A DNA stretch of 64,000 nt from Subtercola sp. (GTDB lineage: Bacteria; Actinomycetota; Actinomycetes; Actinomycetales; Microbacteriaceae): positions 62,001 through 126,000 of the forward strand of contig JAODBC010000004.1 in NCBI GenBank assembly GCA_025463765.1. The letters run 5' to 3'. The translations under genes were made by a program, and so were the position numbers. The notes under the pieces were generated by a model, which worked only from the letters and a program-made list of their open reading frames with translations, was not told where the DNA came from and did no database searches. This document shows positions 1 to 7,329 of this stretch, piece after piece; the stretch's first letter is position 1; each line of letters opens with the position of its first letter.

Positions 1-252
1 TGCAGAACGAAATGCTCGGTAACGAGCGCGCTCATCAAAGCTGGCGGTACATTCGTCTCCGTCATGGTGGATGGTGGCCCTTCCTCAAATTGGTGTCGTC
101 TGGTGCGACAGTTGTGTAGTCATCAACCTAGGTCTGGATCTTCGCCTTCGCGTGGGGGCCGTGTGCCTAGGAGTAGCGGGGTCAGGTGCGGGGTGACGGT
201 GGGTGCGGCGGGGCCACGCCCCTTCATGAGCCAGGCTCGTAGGCTCGCCGCC

Positions 253-735
253 ATGCACAGAATCGATCCTCTCCTTCGTGCCTGGCTTGAATCCATCGAG
301 ACGGCACCTGTCTTTGTGCGCAGTCACAACTTCGAAGTGGTCGCCTCCAACCAGTTGGCGCGCGAGCTGACCGCAGCGTTCGATGTCGGCACTAATCTGC
401 TGCGTGCGACGTTCTTCGATCCGGCCGCCAGAGAATGGCTCCCGGAGTGGGCTGACGCAACAGGTCAGGTTGTTGCGCTGGTGCTGGATGAAGCCCGCGT
501 GGCGGCACCGAGGGCGGAGCTCCAGCGTCTTGTCGGTGAACTCGCGTCGAAGAGCGACCAGTTCGCCCAAGCACTGGCCGAGGGGCCGGTCGCGCTCACC
601 CCGGGTATGCCGATGGAGCTCGATCATCCACGGTGGGGACGACTGCGACTGTCTTTCCAGCAACTACGGCTTCCTGGCTCTGAAAGGCAAACCCTCGTCT
701 TGGTGAACGTCAGTGGTGGGTCATCGTCGAAATGA
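253..735 (+). pseudogene. C-terminal half of an MmyB-like XRE regulator, HTH lost
   Basis: The 160 residues from ATG 253 align by eye with the ligand-binding (MmyB-like) half of the two neighbouring regulators: a PVFVRSHNFEVVASNQLA block near residues 18-35, an LVGELASKSDQFA block and a C-terminal LSFQQLRLPGSERQTLVLV strand. Family members carry about 80 residues of helix-turn-helix before this, with a GLRREEVA-x-LAG motif. No frame of bases 1-252 encodes that motif, so the DNA-binding half has been lost. The open frame extends upstream to ATG 64, but that extension is not protein-like. It could be an expressed orphan sensor domain; decay is more likely. Confidence 0.6.
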
Positions 736-787
736 GCAGCGTCTGCTCTTGCGGTTCGTTATGGGACAAGCTGCTGAGTACTGACGG

Positions 788-1591
788 TTAGGTCAGGAGC
801 GATTTCAGCGCGCTCTCTTCCCTGCTGCCGGGACGTGCGAAGGTGGTGGTCAGCGCGAGTCGCGGATCGGTTCGGATGCTGAGGAGCTGCCATCTCAGGT
901 CGACTTGGCCGAACCCGTCGATGGTGTAGCTGCTTGTTCCGTGAGTGTACGTTTTCACGTCGTGACGCGCCCAGATACGCCGGAAGTCCGAGTCGGTTAG
1001 GGAGAGTTGGCCGACTATCTCGTGAAGGCGCGGGTCGTTTGAGTCGGTGCGTTCCCGGGTTGCCGCGAGCATCTCTGACGCCACCGCCTCCCACCCTCGA
1101 ACAGCAGCCTTGGCGGCGTCGGTGAATAGCGAGAGGATCAGGTTTCCGCCCGCTTCGTAGACTCCGGGTACGAGCTTGGCCGCAAGTGAGTTGGCAGCGA
1201 GAACGTCTTGGCATCCGTTTGTCACGTACGCGGCCGCATGGTTCCACCACGTAAGGAAGTCCAGGTCTGCGGCGTCGACATCGACGAGCTTCGGTGCGAA
1301 CGGGTGCGTCGCGGTCGGGCTGACCAAGCGTTGCAGATATGCCGTGGTCTGATCATCCAGCAGCAAAGCTTTCGCTATCGCATTGATGACCTGATCCGAC
1401 GGGTGGGCGTCTTTTCCTTGCTCGAGGCGCAAGTAGTAATCGCTGCTGATGCCGGCGAGCTGAGCAACTTCTTCCCGGCGCAAGCCGCTGACCCGCCGCC
1501 CGGCATCGACATACAGCCCGACGTCTTCGGGCTGCACGGTTTCCCGTCGGGCACGGAGAAACTCACCCACCGGGTTGTTGTCCATGCGCAC
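788..1591 (-). CDS. MmyB-like XRE transcriptional regulator
   Basis: This DNA-binding regulator combines an N-terminal XRE helix-turn-helix (GLRREEVAQLAGISSDYYL, about residues 36-55, followed by LEQGKD) with a C-terminal MmyB-type domain of about 160 residues. That domain is thought to bind a small or fatty-acyl ligand. GTG 1591 or ATG 1585 can start it. It is divergent from the next regulator across only about 40 bp, so the two probably share control of each other. Regulators of this family often sit beside a short-chain dehydrogenase or oxidoreductase that they repress; here an alpha/beta hydrolase and a broken SDR lie downstream. Family assignment is firm; the ligand and targets are unknown. 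Confidence 0.88.
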   Translation of the reverse strand: MRMDNNPVGEFLRARRETVQPEDVGLYVDAGRRVSGLRREEVAQLAGISSDYYLRLEQGKDAHPSDQVINAIAKALLLDDQTTAYLQRLVSPTATHPFAPKLVDVDAADLDFLTWWNHAAAYVTNGCQDVLAANSLAAKLVPGVYEAGGNLILSLFTDAAKAAVRGWEAVASEMLAATRERTDSNDPRLHEIVGQLSLTDSDFRRIWARHDVKTYTHGTSSYTIDGFGQVDLRWQLLSIRTDPRLALTTTFARPGSREESALKSLLT

Positions 1592-1632
1592 AGGCTATCG
1601 CTGCGCCAACCGTTCGCCCCTACGATCAAAGA

Positions 1633-2430
1633 ATGAGCGGTGATGGTCTTCTAGCGGGGTACCTCACCGCGCGCCGCCGGCTGGTGACCCCAGAGCAGGT
1701 CGGTCTTCCCGCGCCTACCACGCACCGCCGAGTTGCCGGGCTTCGCCGGGAGGAGGTCGCGATGCTCGCGGGAATCAGCAGCGACTACTACCTACGGATG
1801 GAACAGGGCCGCGAACTCAGCCCCTCGCCGGCGGTCATCGAGGGGTTGGTACGGGCGTTGCGCCTCGACGGGGATGCTGCACTGTACCTGCGTGAAATTG
1901 CTCGCCCTTCGCTTGGCGCGACGCGACAGTCAGACGCTTCGTTGAGCGAAACCACGATGGAACTCGTGGAGTCCATGCGGGGCATGCCGGTGTACGTGGC
2001 GACACGGTACCTCGACATTCTCTACGTGAATGAGTTGATTGATGGCATGGTGCCACGACTTCAGGTCGGTCAGAACATTGTGAAGATCATCTTCGAAGCT
2101 GACGGGCCCCGGAACGAGACCTGGCGGGCGATCGCGAACCGCGCCGTTGCTGCGTTCCGTTCCGGAATAGACCCCCTGGATAACAGCCCCGAGCTGCTTG
2201 CCTTGTTGGGCAGGTTGCACGAGCTCGATTACTTCACCGAATGCTGGGAACGACAAGACACGTTCGCCGCATCTGGGATGGCCATTCCGGCGTTTCACGT
2301 GACGGCAGGGATGCTGGCCCTTCGGCTGCTGACGTTCCGGATTCCCGGAACGGGCGGGCAGGTGCTCGGAATGTATGTCGCCGAGCCGGGTTCCGAGTCA
2401 GCAGGGAAGCTCGCCGGTCTCGCCAGCTGA
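1633..2430 (+). CDS. MmyB-like XRE transcriptional regulator
   Basis: This 265-residue protein has the same architecture as its divergent partner. An XRE helix-turn-helix (GLRREEVAMLAGISSDYYL, about residues 36-54, then MEQGRE) is followed by an MmyB-like ligand domain (PVYVATRYLDILYVNELIDG near 115-135). ATG 1633 starts it about 41 bp from the partner's start. It reads toward the alpha/beta hydrolase at 2547, from which it is separated by about 115 bp, so the hydrolase is a plausible target. With the fragment at 253 and the gene at 54071, the window holds four members of this family. Ligand and operator are not visible. Confidence 0.88.
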   Translation: MSGDGLLAGYLTARRRLVTPEQVGLPAPTTHRRVAGLRREEVAMLAGISSDYYLRMEQGRELSPSPAVIEGLVRALRLDGDAALYLREIARPSLGATRQSDASLSETTMELVESMRGMPVYVATRYLDILYVNELIDGMVPRLQVGQNIVKIIFEADGPRNETWRAIANRAVAAFRSGIDPLDNSPELLALLGRLHELDYFTECWERQDTFAASGMAIPAFHVTAGMLALRLLTFRIPGTGGQVLGMYVAEPGSESAGKLAGLAS

Positions 2431-2546
2431 CTGACTGTCATGTTCCTAGGTGCGCCGGGGCCACGTGCCCACCACTTGAGTGAACCTACCTTGGGCTCAG
2501 GCAGCCAATCGGTCGCCCAACCGTTCTCTCGCATTGGAGCACCGTC

Positions 2547-3386
2547 ATGTCTGCACCCACCAACCCGCCCGTCATCTTCATCCACGGCCTCTGGATCCAC
2601 TCCGACTCCTGGACCCCCTGGATCGACCTGTTCGACCAGCACGGCTACAACGCCGTTGCACCCGGCTGGCCCGGAGACGGCGAAACCGTCGAAGCAACCC
2701 GGGCGCACCCAGAAGCCCTCGACGGCGTCGGAATCGAAGCGATCTTCGACCACTACGCCGACCTCATCGATGGGATGCCGCAGAAGCCGATCGTGATCGG
2801 CCACTCCTTCGGCGGACTCATCGCCCAAGAACTCCTCGCCCACGACCTCGCCGTCGCAGCGGTCGCCATCGACCCCGCTCCGATCAAAGGCGTCAAAGCC
2901 CTTCCCTTCGCACAGCTGCGCTCCGGCTTCCCCATCCTGGGCAAACCGTCAAGCAAGAATCACACCGTCTCGCTCACCGGGGAACAGTTCCAGTACTCGT
3001 TCGGCAACGCCCTCAGCAAAGACGAATCCGATGCGCTGCACACCCGTTTCACAATCCCCGGCCCCGGCCGCCCGCTGTTCGAAGACGCGGCCGCGAACTT
3101 CTCTCGCACCTCCCCCGCCGCGGTCGACACCCACAAGACTCCGCGGGGACCGCTGTTGCTGACTTCGGGCTCGCTGGATCACACCGTTCCCGAGAAGGTC
3201 ACCCGAGAGGTTTTCGCTCTCTACACCAAGCACACCGACTCCGTCACCGACTTCCACGAGTTCGAAGGCCGCGGCCATTCCCTCGCGTTCGACTCCGGCT
3301 GGGCCGATGTCGCCGCTGACGTTCTCGCCTGGCTCGAGGAAAAAGTCATCCCCGGCACGGTCCTGAAGACGTCCGCCAACGCGTAA
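2547..3386 (+). CDS. Alpha/beta hydrolase
   Basis: This 279-residue soluble hydrolase has the alpha/beta fold. The oxyanion-hole HG motif is at residues 13-14 (FIHGLW), the nucleophile Ser87 is in GHSFGG, the acid is probably Asp211 in GSLDHTVP and the catalytic His is His244 in GRGHS. No signal peptide or membrane segment is present, so it acts in the cytoplasm. The substrate (ester, epoxide, lactone or haloalkane) cannot be read from the sequence. It follows an MmyB-like regulator on the same strand and ends before a strong hairpin at 3406-3440, which suggests a single-gene unit. Confidence 0.85.
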   Translation: MSAPTNPPVIFIHGLWIHSDSWTPWIDLFDQHGYNAVAPGWPGDGETVEATRAHPEALDGVGIEAIFDHYADLIDGMPQKPIVIGHSFGGLIAQELLAHDLAVAAVAIDPAPIKGVKALPFAQLRSGFPILGKPSSKNHTVSLTGEQFQYSFGNALSKDESDALHTRFTIPGPGRPLFEDAAANFSRTSPAAVDTHKTPRGPLLLTSGSLDHTVPEKVTREVFALYTKHTDSVTDFHEFEGRGHSLAFDSGWADVAADVLAWLEEKVIPGTVLKTSANA

Positions 3387-3405
3387 CATCACCTGTCTCA
3401 TTCCC

Positions 3406-3440
3406 AGGGGTGCCCGACCTGACCAGGCCAGGGCACCCCT
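3406..3440 (+). terminator. Hairpin after the alpha/beta hydrolase gene
   Basis: A perfect 10-bp inverted repeat (AGGGGTGCCC / GGGCACCCCT, loop 3416-3430) lies 20 bp after the hydrolase stop codon. There is no long T tract, as is common for terminators in GC-rich actinobacteria. The position and perfect stem make termination of the hydrolase transcript likely. Confidence 0.6.
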
Positions 3441-3484
3441 TAGCGCATCAACTATTGGCCAGCCTTTGGGCGGAGGAGCAAAAA

Positions 3485-3738
3485 TTGGATCTTCAACTTG
3501 CAGGAAAGACGGCCGTCGTCACCGGTGCCAGCAAAGGCATCGGCCTTGCGGTGACCACCGCCCTCGTGAACGAAGGCGTGAAAGTGATAGCCGGTTCACG
3601 GTCGTTATCAGCAGGACTAGAAGCTCTCGGCGACGCGCAGAAGTGGCCGACCTCGTCCTCCTCCTCGCGAGCCGCCGAGCCGGCAACATCACCGGCGCTG
3701 ACGTCCGCATCGGTGGGGGCCTGACAAAAGAACTATGA
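3485..3738 (+). pseudogene. Short-chain dehydrogenase with the central part deleted
   Basis: A TTG start with a good ribosome-binding site (GGAGGAG, 3470-3476) opens a typical SDR N-terminus (LAGKTAVVTGASKGIGLAV) carrying the TGxxxGIG cofactor motif. After about 45 residues the homology jumps to another frame and to the SDR C-terminus (LVLLLAS, then GNITGADVRIGGGL, ending 3738). The catalytic Ser-Tyr-Lys region, about 150 residues, is missing. This is an internal deletion with a frame change, so no active enzyme can be made. An SDR next to an MmyB-like regulator matches the usual context of that regulator family. Confidence 0.75.
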
Positions 3739-3978
3739 CCGCTCGGTCGGTTAGCGTATCGGGATGACGAACGCCGCGGTCGACGACGGGCACGGGAAAG
3801 ACCCGAAGGGGGTAGGTCGGCGCCGTTTCACGAGCTTCACATTAGGCCGTCTAAGACCTTGCCCAAGGGGCTCTTGGCCTTCGTGGGATGGGCAGGAACA
3901 TGACCTGCCGACTGGGTTCACAACAACCACTCCGTCGGGCCGAAGCAGAGAGTCTTGTCGTCAAGCGAAACATGACCA
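3739..3978. other. No intact gene; possible start of a lost TetR gene
   Basis: From ATG 3764 the first 20 or so codons (MTNAAVDDGHGKDPKGVGRR) resemble the basic N-terminal arm of a TetR regulator, and the preceding bases GACCGCTCGGTC resemble a TetR-type palindrome. No helix-turn-helix follows and the rest of the frame is not protein-like. I read it as a possible remnant only. Confidence 0.25.
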
Positions 3979-4542
3979 TCATGGCTCTGTTTGTGTCGAA
4001 GCGGGCGTCACGAGAAGTTGTGACGCTTCTTTTCCGATGATGATTCCCCATGTGCGCGCCAGGATGAGGTCATCATCCCGAAGCTGGTCGCTCTTCGTGA
4101 CCGCGAAGTTCTGCGGCGCTGAGACCCGGCGGCTCGCGCGATGACGAGCCGAACGGTCGATCTGAGCCGCGGCGCTGCCGCTCAGAATGGTCAGCACGTC
4201 GGCATGAGTTGAAAACGCCGCGAACAGCGGCGCGAGCACAGTCGCCGGGTCTGCGATCCACTCCCGAATTCCGAGGCCCGGTGCATCCGGTTCAAGCGTG
4301 ACATGTTTCAGTGGGTCATCAGCCCACTTCACCGCCTCTGCACGGCTGCTTGCTCTTGACATGCCATGAACATGAGTAGGGCCGCCCACGACCACGAGGT
4401 CGGCGAATTCGAGATCGGCGGGAGTGACCCTGTTCACGTTGAAGACCGTCACCTCATTGGCGTCAGCGAGACCATCCGCGATCGCGTCAGCAATCTGCCG
4501 AGTGTTGCCGAACATGGACTCGTACACAACGACTGCCTTCAT
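3979..4542 (-). CDS. Flavodoxin-like FMN protein
   Basis: This 187-residue protein begins with the flavodoxin strand and phosphate-binding loop VVYESMFGNTRQIADAI (residues 4-20) and has the second FMN loop region VVVGGPTHVHGM (about 51-62). It probably carries FMN and transfers electrons or acts as a small oxidoreductase. The C-terminal part (SGSAAAQIDRSARHRASR, then FAVTKSDQL) follows the pattern of actinobacterial flavodoxin-domain proteins in which a second short segment is fused to the fold. A sequence resembling the DosR box lies 51 bp before the ATG (4594-4607). If functional, it would place this gene in the dormancy regulon encoded 26 kb away. The electron partner is unknown. Confidence 0.8.
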   Translation of the reverse strand: MKAVVVYESMFGNTRQIADAIADGLADANEVTVFNVNRVTPADLEFADLVVVGGPTHVHGMSRASSRAEAVKWADDPLKHVTLEPDAPGLGIREWIADPATVLAPLFAAFSTHADVLTILSGSAAAQIDRSARHRASRRVSAPQNFAVTKSDQLRDDDLILARTWGIIIGKEASQLLVTPASTQTEP

Positions 4543-4593
4543 GGCCGCTCCTTTTCTTACTCCTATGCTCGCCGCCCATCCACAACCGGGCTA

Positions 4594-4607
4594 GAGCCTT
4601 TAGTCCC
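4594..4607 (-). promoter_or_regulatory. DosR-box-like site before the flavodoxin gene
   Basis: The minus strand reads GGGACTAAAGGCTC, close to the DosR half-palindrome GGGACTWWAGTCCC with two mismatches in the second half. It ends 51 bp upstream of the flavodoxin start, a normal activator position. This is inferred by motif only. Confidence 0.45.
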
Positions 4608-4681
4608 AGCGCCCAGGAGCAACCGCGTCTACTGCATCAGTGCACGCGGCGCGTCAGTTGTGATGGGCCGCATGGGGCTGC

Positions 4682-5023
4682 CTAGTTCCAGCGGTGCGTG
4701 TAGCCGGCGATCGGTTGAAGCGAGGCGAGCAGGTCACGACCCTGGGCGGTGAGTCGGTATCGAACGCCCACGGGCATCGTCGGGATGACGACGCGGTCGA
4801 CGAGGCCGGCGTGTTCGAGTTCGCGTAGACGCACGGCGAGCATCCGGCTGGTGAGGTCTCGAACAGACGTGTTGATCGCGGTGAAACGATCTGCGCCGCG
4901 TGCCATCGCGAGCAGGATTCCGCTCGACCAGCGTTTGCCGACGATTTCTAGCACCTGCGCCGCCTGGCGACACTCTTCGTCGTCGACGCGCTGCCAGTCG
5001 GAGAGTTTAACAGGAGTAGTCAC
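4682..5023 (-). CDS. HxlR-family transcriptional regulator
   Basis: This 113-residue winged-helix protein shows the HxlR signature: CRQAAQVLEIVGKRWSSGIL near residues 18-37, FTAINTSVRDLTSRMLAVRLRELE near 47-70, and the wing region VRYRLTAQGRDLL. Many HxlR proteins sense aldehydes, quinones or oxidants and repress a divergent oxidoreductase gene. That layout is seen here: the LLM-type oxidoreductase starts 49 bp away on the other strand. GTG 5023 is the start. One Cys (Cys18) precedes the HTH, where redox-sensing family members carry their reactive Cys; whether it is used is unknown. Confidence 0.85.
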   Translation of the reverse strand: MTTPVKLSDWQRVDDEECRQAAQVLEIVGKRWSSGILLAMARGADRFTAINTSVRDLTSRMLAVRLRELEHAGLVDRVVIPTMPVGVRYRLTAQGRDLLASLQPIAGYTHRWN

Positions 5024-5032
5024 TTACACATC

Positions 5033-5045
5033 GTAACCGAGTTAC
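5033..5045. promoter_or_regulatory. Candidate HxlR operator
   Basis: GTAACCGAGTTAC is a 5-bp inverted repeat (GTAAC/GTTAC) around a 3-bp centre, placed between the divergent HxlR and LLM oxidoreductase genes. GTAAC/GTTAC half-sites are typical of HxlR-family operators. Control of both genes is inferred. Confidence 0.45.
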
Positions 5046-5072
5046 CCGACGCTTGGGTGATTCCGATTTGTC

Positions 5073-5954
5073 ATGCACGCTCGGTGTATGCCTGATTACG
5101 GTCACACTCTTCGCTTCGGATCCTTCATTACTCCGATCAACGCGCCTCCTCGGCGCGCGGTCGACCTCGCGAAGGCCAGCGAAGATGCGGGCCTTGACCT
5201 AGTAACGTTCCAGGACCATTCGTACCAAGCCTCATTCCATGACACCTGGACGCTGCTGGCCTGGGTGGCAGCGCAGACGAGTCGCATCCATGTATCGGGC
5301 AATGTGATGAATGTCGCGCTCCGCCCACCGGCTGTGCTCGCGCGGGCTGCAGCGAGCCTCGACCTGCTCAGCAACGGCAGGGTCGCCCTCGGGCTTGGCG
5401 CAGGCTACTTCTGGGACGCTGTCGAATCCATGGGGGGCCGAAAGCTCTCTGTTCCCGACGGAATCACCGCGCTCGAGGAAGCCCTCGACGTCATTCAAGG
5501 GCTGTGGAACACCACTGATCGCGAACCACTGACAACCGGTGGAAAGTTTTACCGCGTACGGGGGGCTCAGCGTGGACCCTTATCGACCCGACCTATCCCC
5601 ATCTGGCTGGGCGCGTACAAGCCCCGAATGCAGCGGCTCATCGGACGGAAGGCCGACGGCTGGTTACCTGGGTTGCCGGCACTTCAACCCGGCGACTATG
5701 CACGGGGGAACGCGGTCATCGACGCCGCCGCGATCGCCGAAGGTCGCGACCCTCGCACGATTACACGGCTACTGAACGTCACCCCGAGCGAGACAGCGAA
5801 CGAACTCGCCCAACTCGCGCTCGTTGACGGTGTCAGCGTGTTCATTCTGCTGGGGGCAGACGACCCCGCCGTCATTCAGCGTTTCGCAGAGCGAATAGTT
5901 CCTGAAGTTCGAGAGCGGGTAGCGAAAGGGCGCGGGGTGCAAGCAGATGACTGA
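5073..5954 (+). CDS. LLM-class flavin-dependent oxidoreductase
   Basis: This 293-residue luciferase-like TIM-barrel oxidoreductase uses F420 or FMN. Supporting segments are LAKASEDAGLDLVTFQDH near residues 33-50, the RIHVSGNVMNVALRPPAVLARAAASLDLLS region near 72-101 and GLGAGYFWDAVESMGG, all standard for the actinobacterial F420-dependent subgroup. ATG 5073 or ATG 5088 can start it. Its 3' end overlaps the next gene, an FAD oxidase, by 8 bp, so the two are probably translated together. The divergent HxlR regulator is the likely repressor. The substrate is unknown. Confidence 0.85.
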   Translation: MHARCMPDYGHTLRFGSFITPINAPPRRAVDLAKASEDAGLDLVTFQDHSYQASFHDTWTLLAWVAAQTSRIHVSGNVMNVALRPPAVLARAAASLDLLSNGRVALGLGAGYFWDAVESMGGRKLSVPDGITALEEALDVIQGLWNTTDREPLTTGGKFYRVRGAQRGPLSTRPIPIWLGAYKPRMQRLIGRKADGWLPGLPALQPGDYARGNAVIDAAAIAEGRDPRTITRLLNVTPSETANELAQLALVDGVSVFILLGADDPAVIQRFAERIVPEVRERVAKGRGVQADD

Positions 5955-7329
5955 CTATGAACCTCGGCAGACACGACCTGCAGCACCGCAGCACACCCCG
6001 GCGATCGACGATGACGGGGTGCCTGCCAGTCTGGCCGCCCGGATGGTCAGGCCCGGCGACCCCAACTACCACCGGTTCACTGCGAGCTACCTCCGCTCCG
6101 GCGCCCCCGCCCTCGTACTGCGGCCGGAAACGCCGGCACAGGTGCAGGATTCCGTTCGATTCGCGCACACCCAGCGTGACGTTCCGCTCGGCATCTTCAG
6201 TGCGGGCCACGGCCTGTCAGGCAGGTCACTGAATCACGGCGGCCTCGTCATCGACGTGAGCGCCCTCAACCATGTCGAACCACTCGGCGGTCGGCTGGTC
6301 AGTGTCGGGCCCGGTGCTCGCTGGATCGATGTGGCACGCGTGCTGACACCCCTCCAGTTGGCAGTCACCAGCGGCGACTACGGCGGGGTCGGCGTTGGAG
6401 GGCTCGCCACTGCGGGGGGCATCGGGTGGTTCGCGCGCGAACACGGGCTGACCATCGATCACCTCCGCTCTGTCGATGTCGTGACCGCCGACGGTGAGCT
6501 CGTCCATGCGAGTAAAACCTCGAATGCGGAGCTGTTCTGGGCCATGCGCGGAGCTGGCCCGAATTTCGGCATCGCCGTGTCATTCGAGTTCGAGGCTAAG
6601 CCTGTTGCACAGATCGGCTTCGCGCAGCTCACCTTCGCCATCTCGAATGTTGCCTCTTTCATTGAACGATGGGGAGCAGCAGTCGAGGCATCCGACCGCT
6701 CCGTCAGCGCCACGGTCTTGCTCGGTGGCAGCAGACCCGGCCAGCTCAGTTACGCCATGGCGACCGTTGTCGTCGACTCCGCTGAACCCGACACTGTCAC
6801 TAGGCGACTGCAACCCATTCTGAAGGTGGACCGCCTCGCCAATCAGTCGATCACCCTGGCGACCTACGAAGAAGTGATGGGGGCATTCTTCGAAGAGGGC
6901 TCCGCTCAGCAAGGGCAAGGCGAGCCGCACGCGCACTCCGCCTTCGTGCGTCATTTAGACCCTCAGACGGCCTCAGGAATTGCAGCGTTCCTGTCTTCTG
7001 GTGCTACCTCCTTCTTCACCATGCGCTCGGTGGGGGCGGCTGTCTCTGACATCCCTGCCGACGACACCGCGTACGGCTGGCGTGATGCGAACTTCTCGCT
7101 CGTCGCGTTCGGATCAGCGAACTCCGGGATCGACGAGTGGTGGGACCACCTGCAACCTCACTTTGAGGGCCTGTACCTCAGCTTCGAATCTGACATCACG
7201 CCCGAGAGCCTCGCCAGAGCATTCCCCCCGGCGCACCTCGAGCGACTCCGAGAACTCAAGCGACGATATGACGCGACGGGTCTGTTTCGCGACAACTTCT
7301 TCATCGACCCGAAGGGCCGCCTCGGGTGA
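5947..7329 (+). CDS. Berberine-bridge-type FAD-linked oxidase
   Basis: This 460-residue enzyme has a PCMH/FAD_binding_4 domain (about residues 35-215) and a C-terminal BBE-type tail ending FRDNFFIDP. FAD should be attached to the His in SAGHGLSGRS (near residue 84). The second anchoring Cys of bicovalent BBE enzymes is not there: the corresponding stretch reads GDYGGVGVGG, with Tyr where Cys is expected. A single-covalent flavin is therefore predicted. Family members oxidise sugars, alcohols or phenolics with O2. It is translationally coupled to the LLM oxidoreductase and converges on the next gene with a 29-bp overlap of coding ends. Confidence 0.85.
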   Translation: MTDYEPRQTRPAAPQHTPAIDDDGVPASLAARMVRPGDPNYHRFTASYLRSGAPALVLRPETPAQVQDSVRFAHTQRDVPLGIFSAGHGLSGRSLNHGGLVIDVSALNHVEPLGGRLVSVGPGARWIDVARVLTPLQLAVTSGDYGGVGVGGLATAGGIGWFAREHGLTIDHLRSVDVVTADGELVHASKTSNAELFWAMRGAGPNFGIAVSFEFEAKPVAQIGFAQLTFAISNVASFIERWGAAVEASDRSVSATVLLGGSRPGQLSYAMATVVVDSAEPDTVTRRLQPILKVDRLANQSITLATYEEVMGAFFEEGSAQQGQGEPHAHSAFVRHLDPQTASGIAAFLSSGATSFFTMRSVGAAVSDIPADDTAYGWRDANFSLVAFGSANSGIDEWWDHLQPHFEGLYLSFESDITPESLARAFPPAHLERLRELKRRYDATGLFRDNFFIDPKGRLG

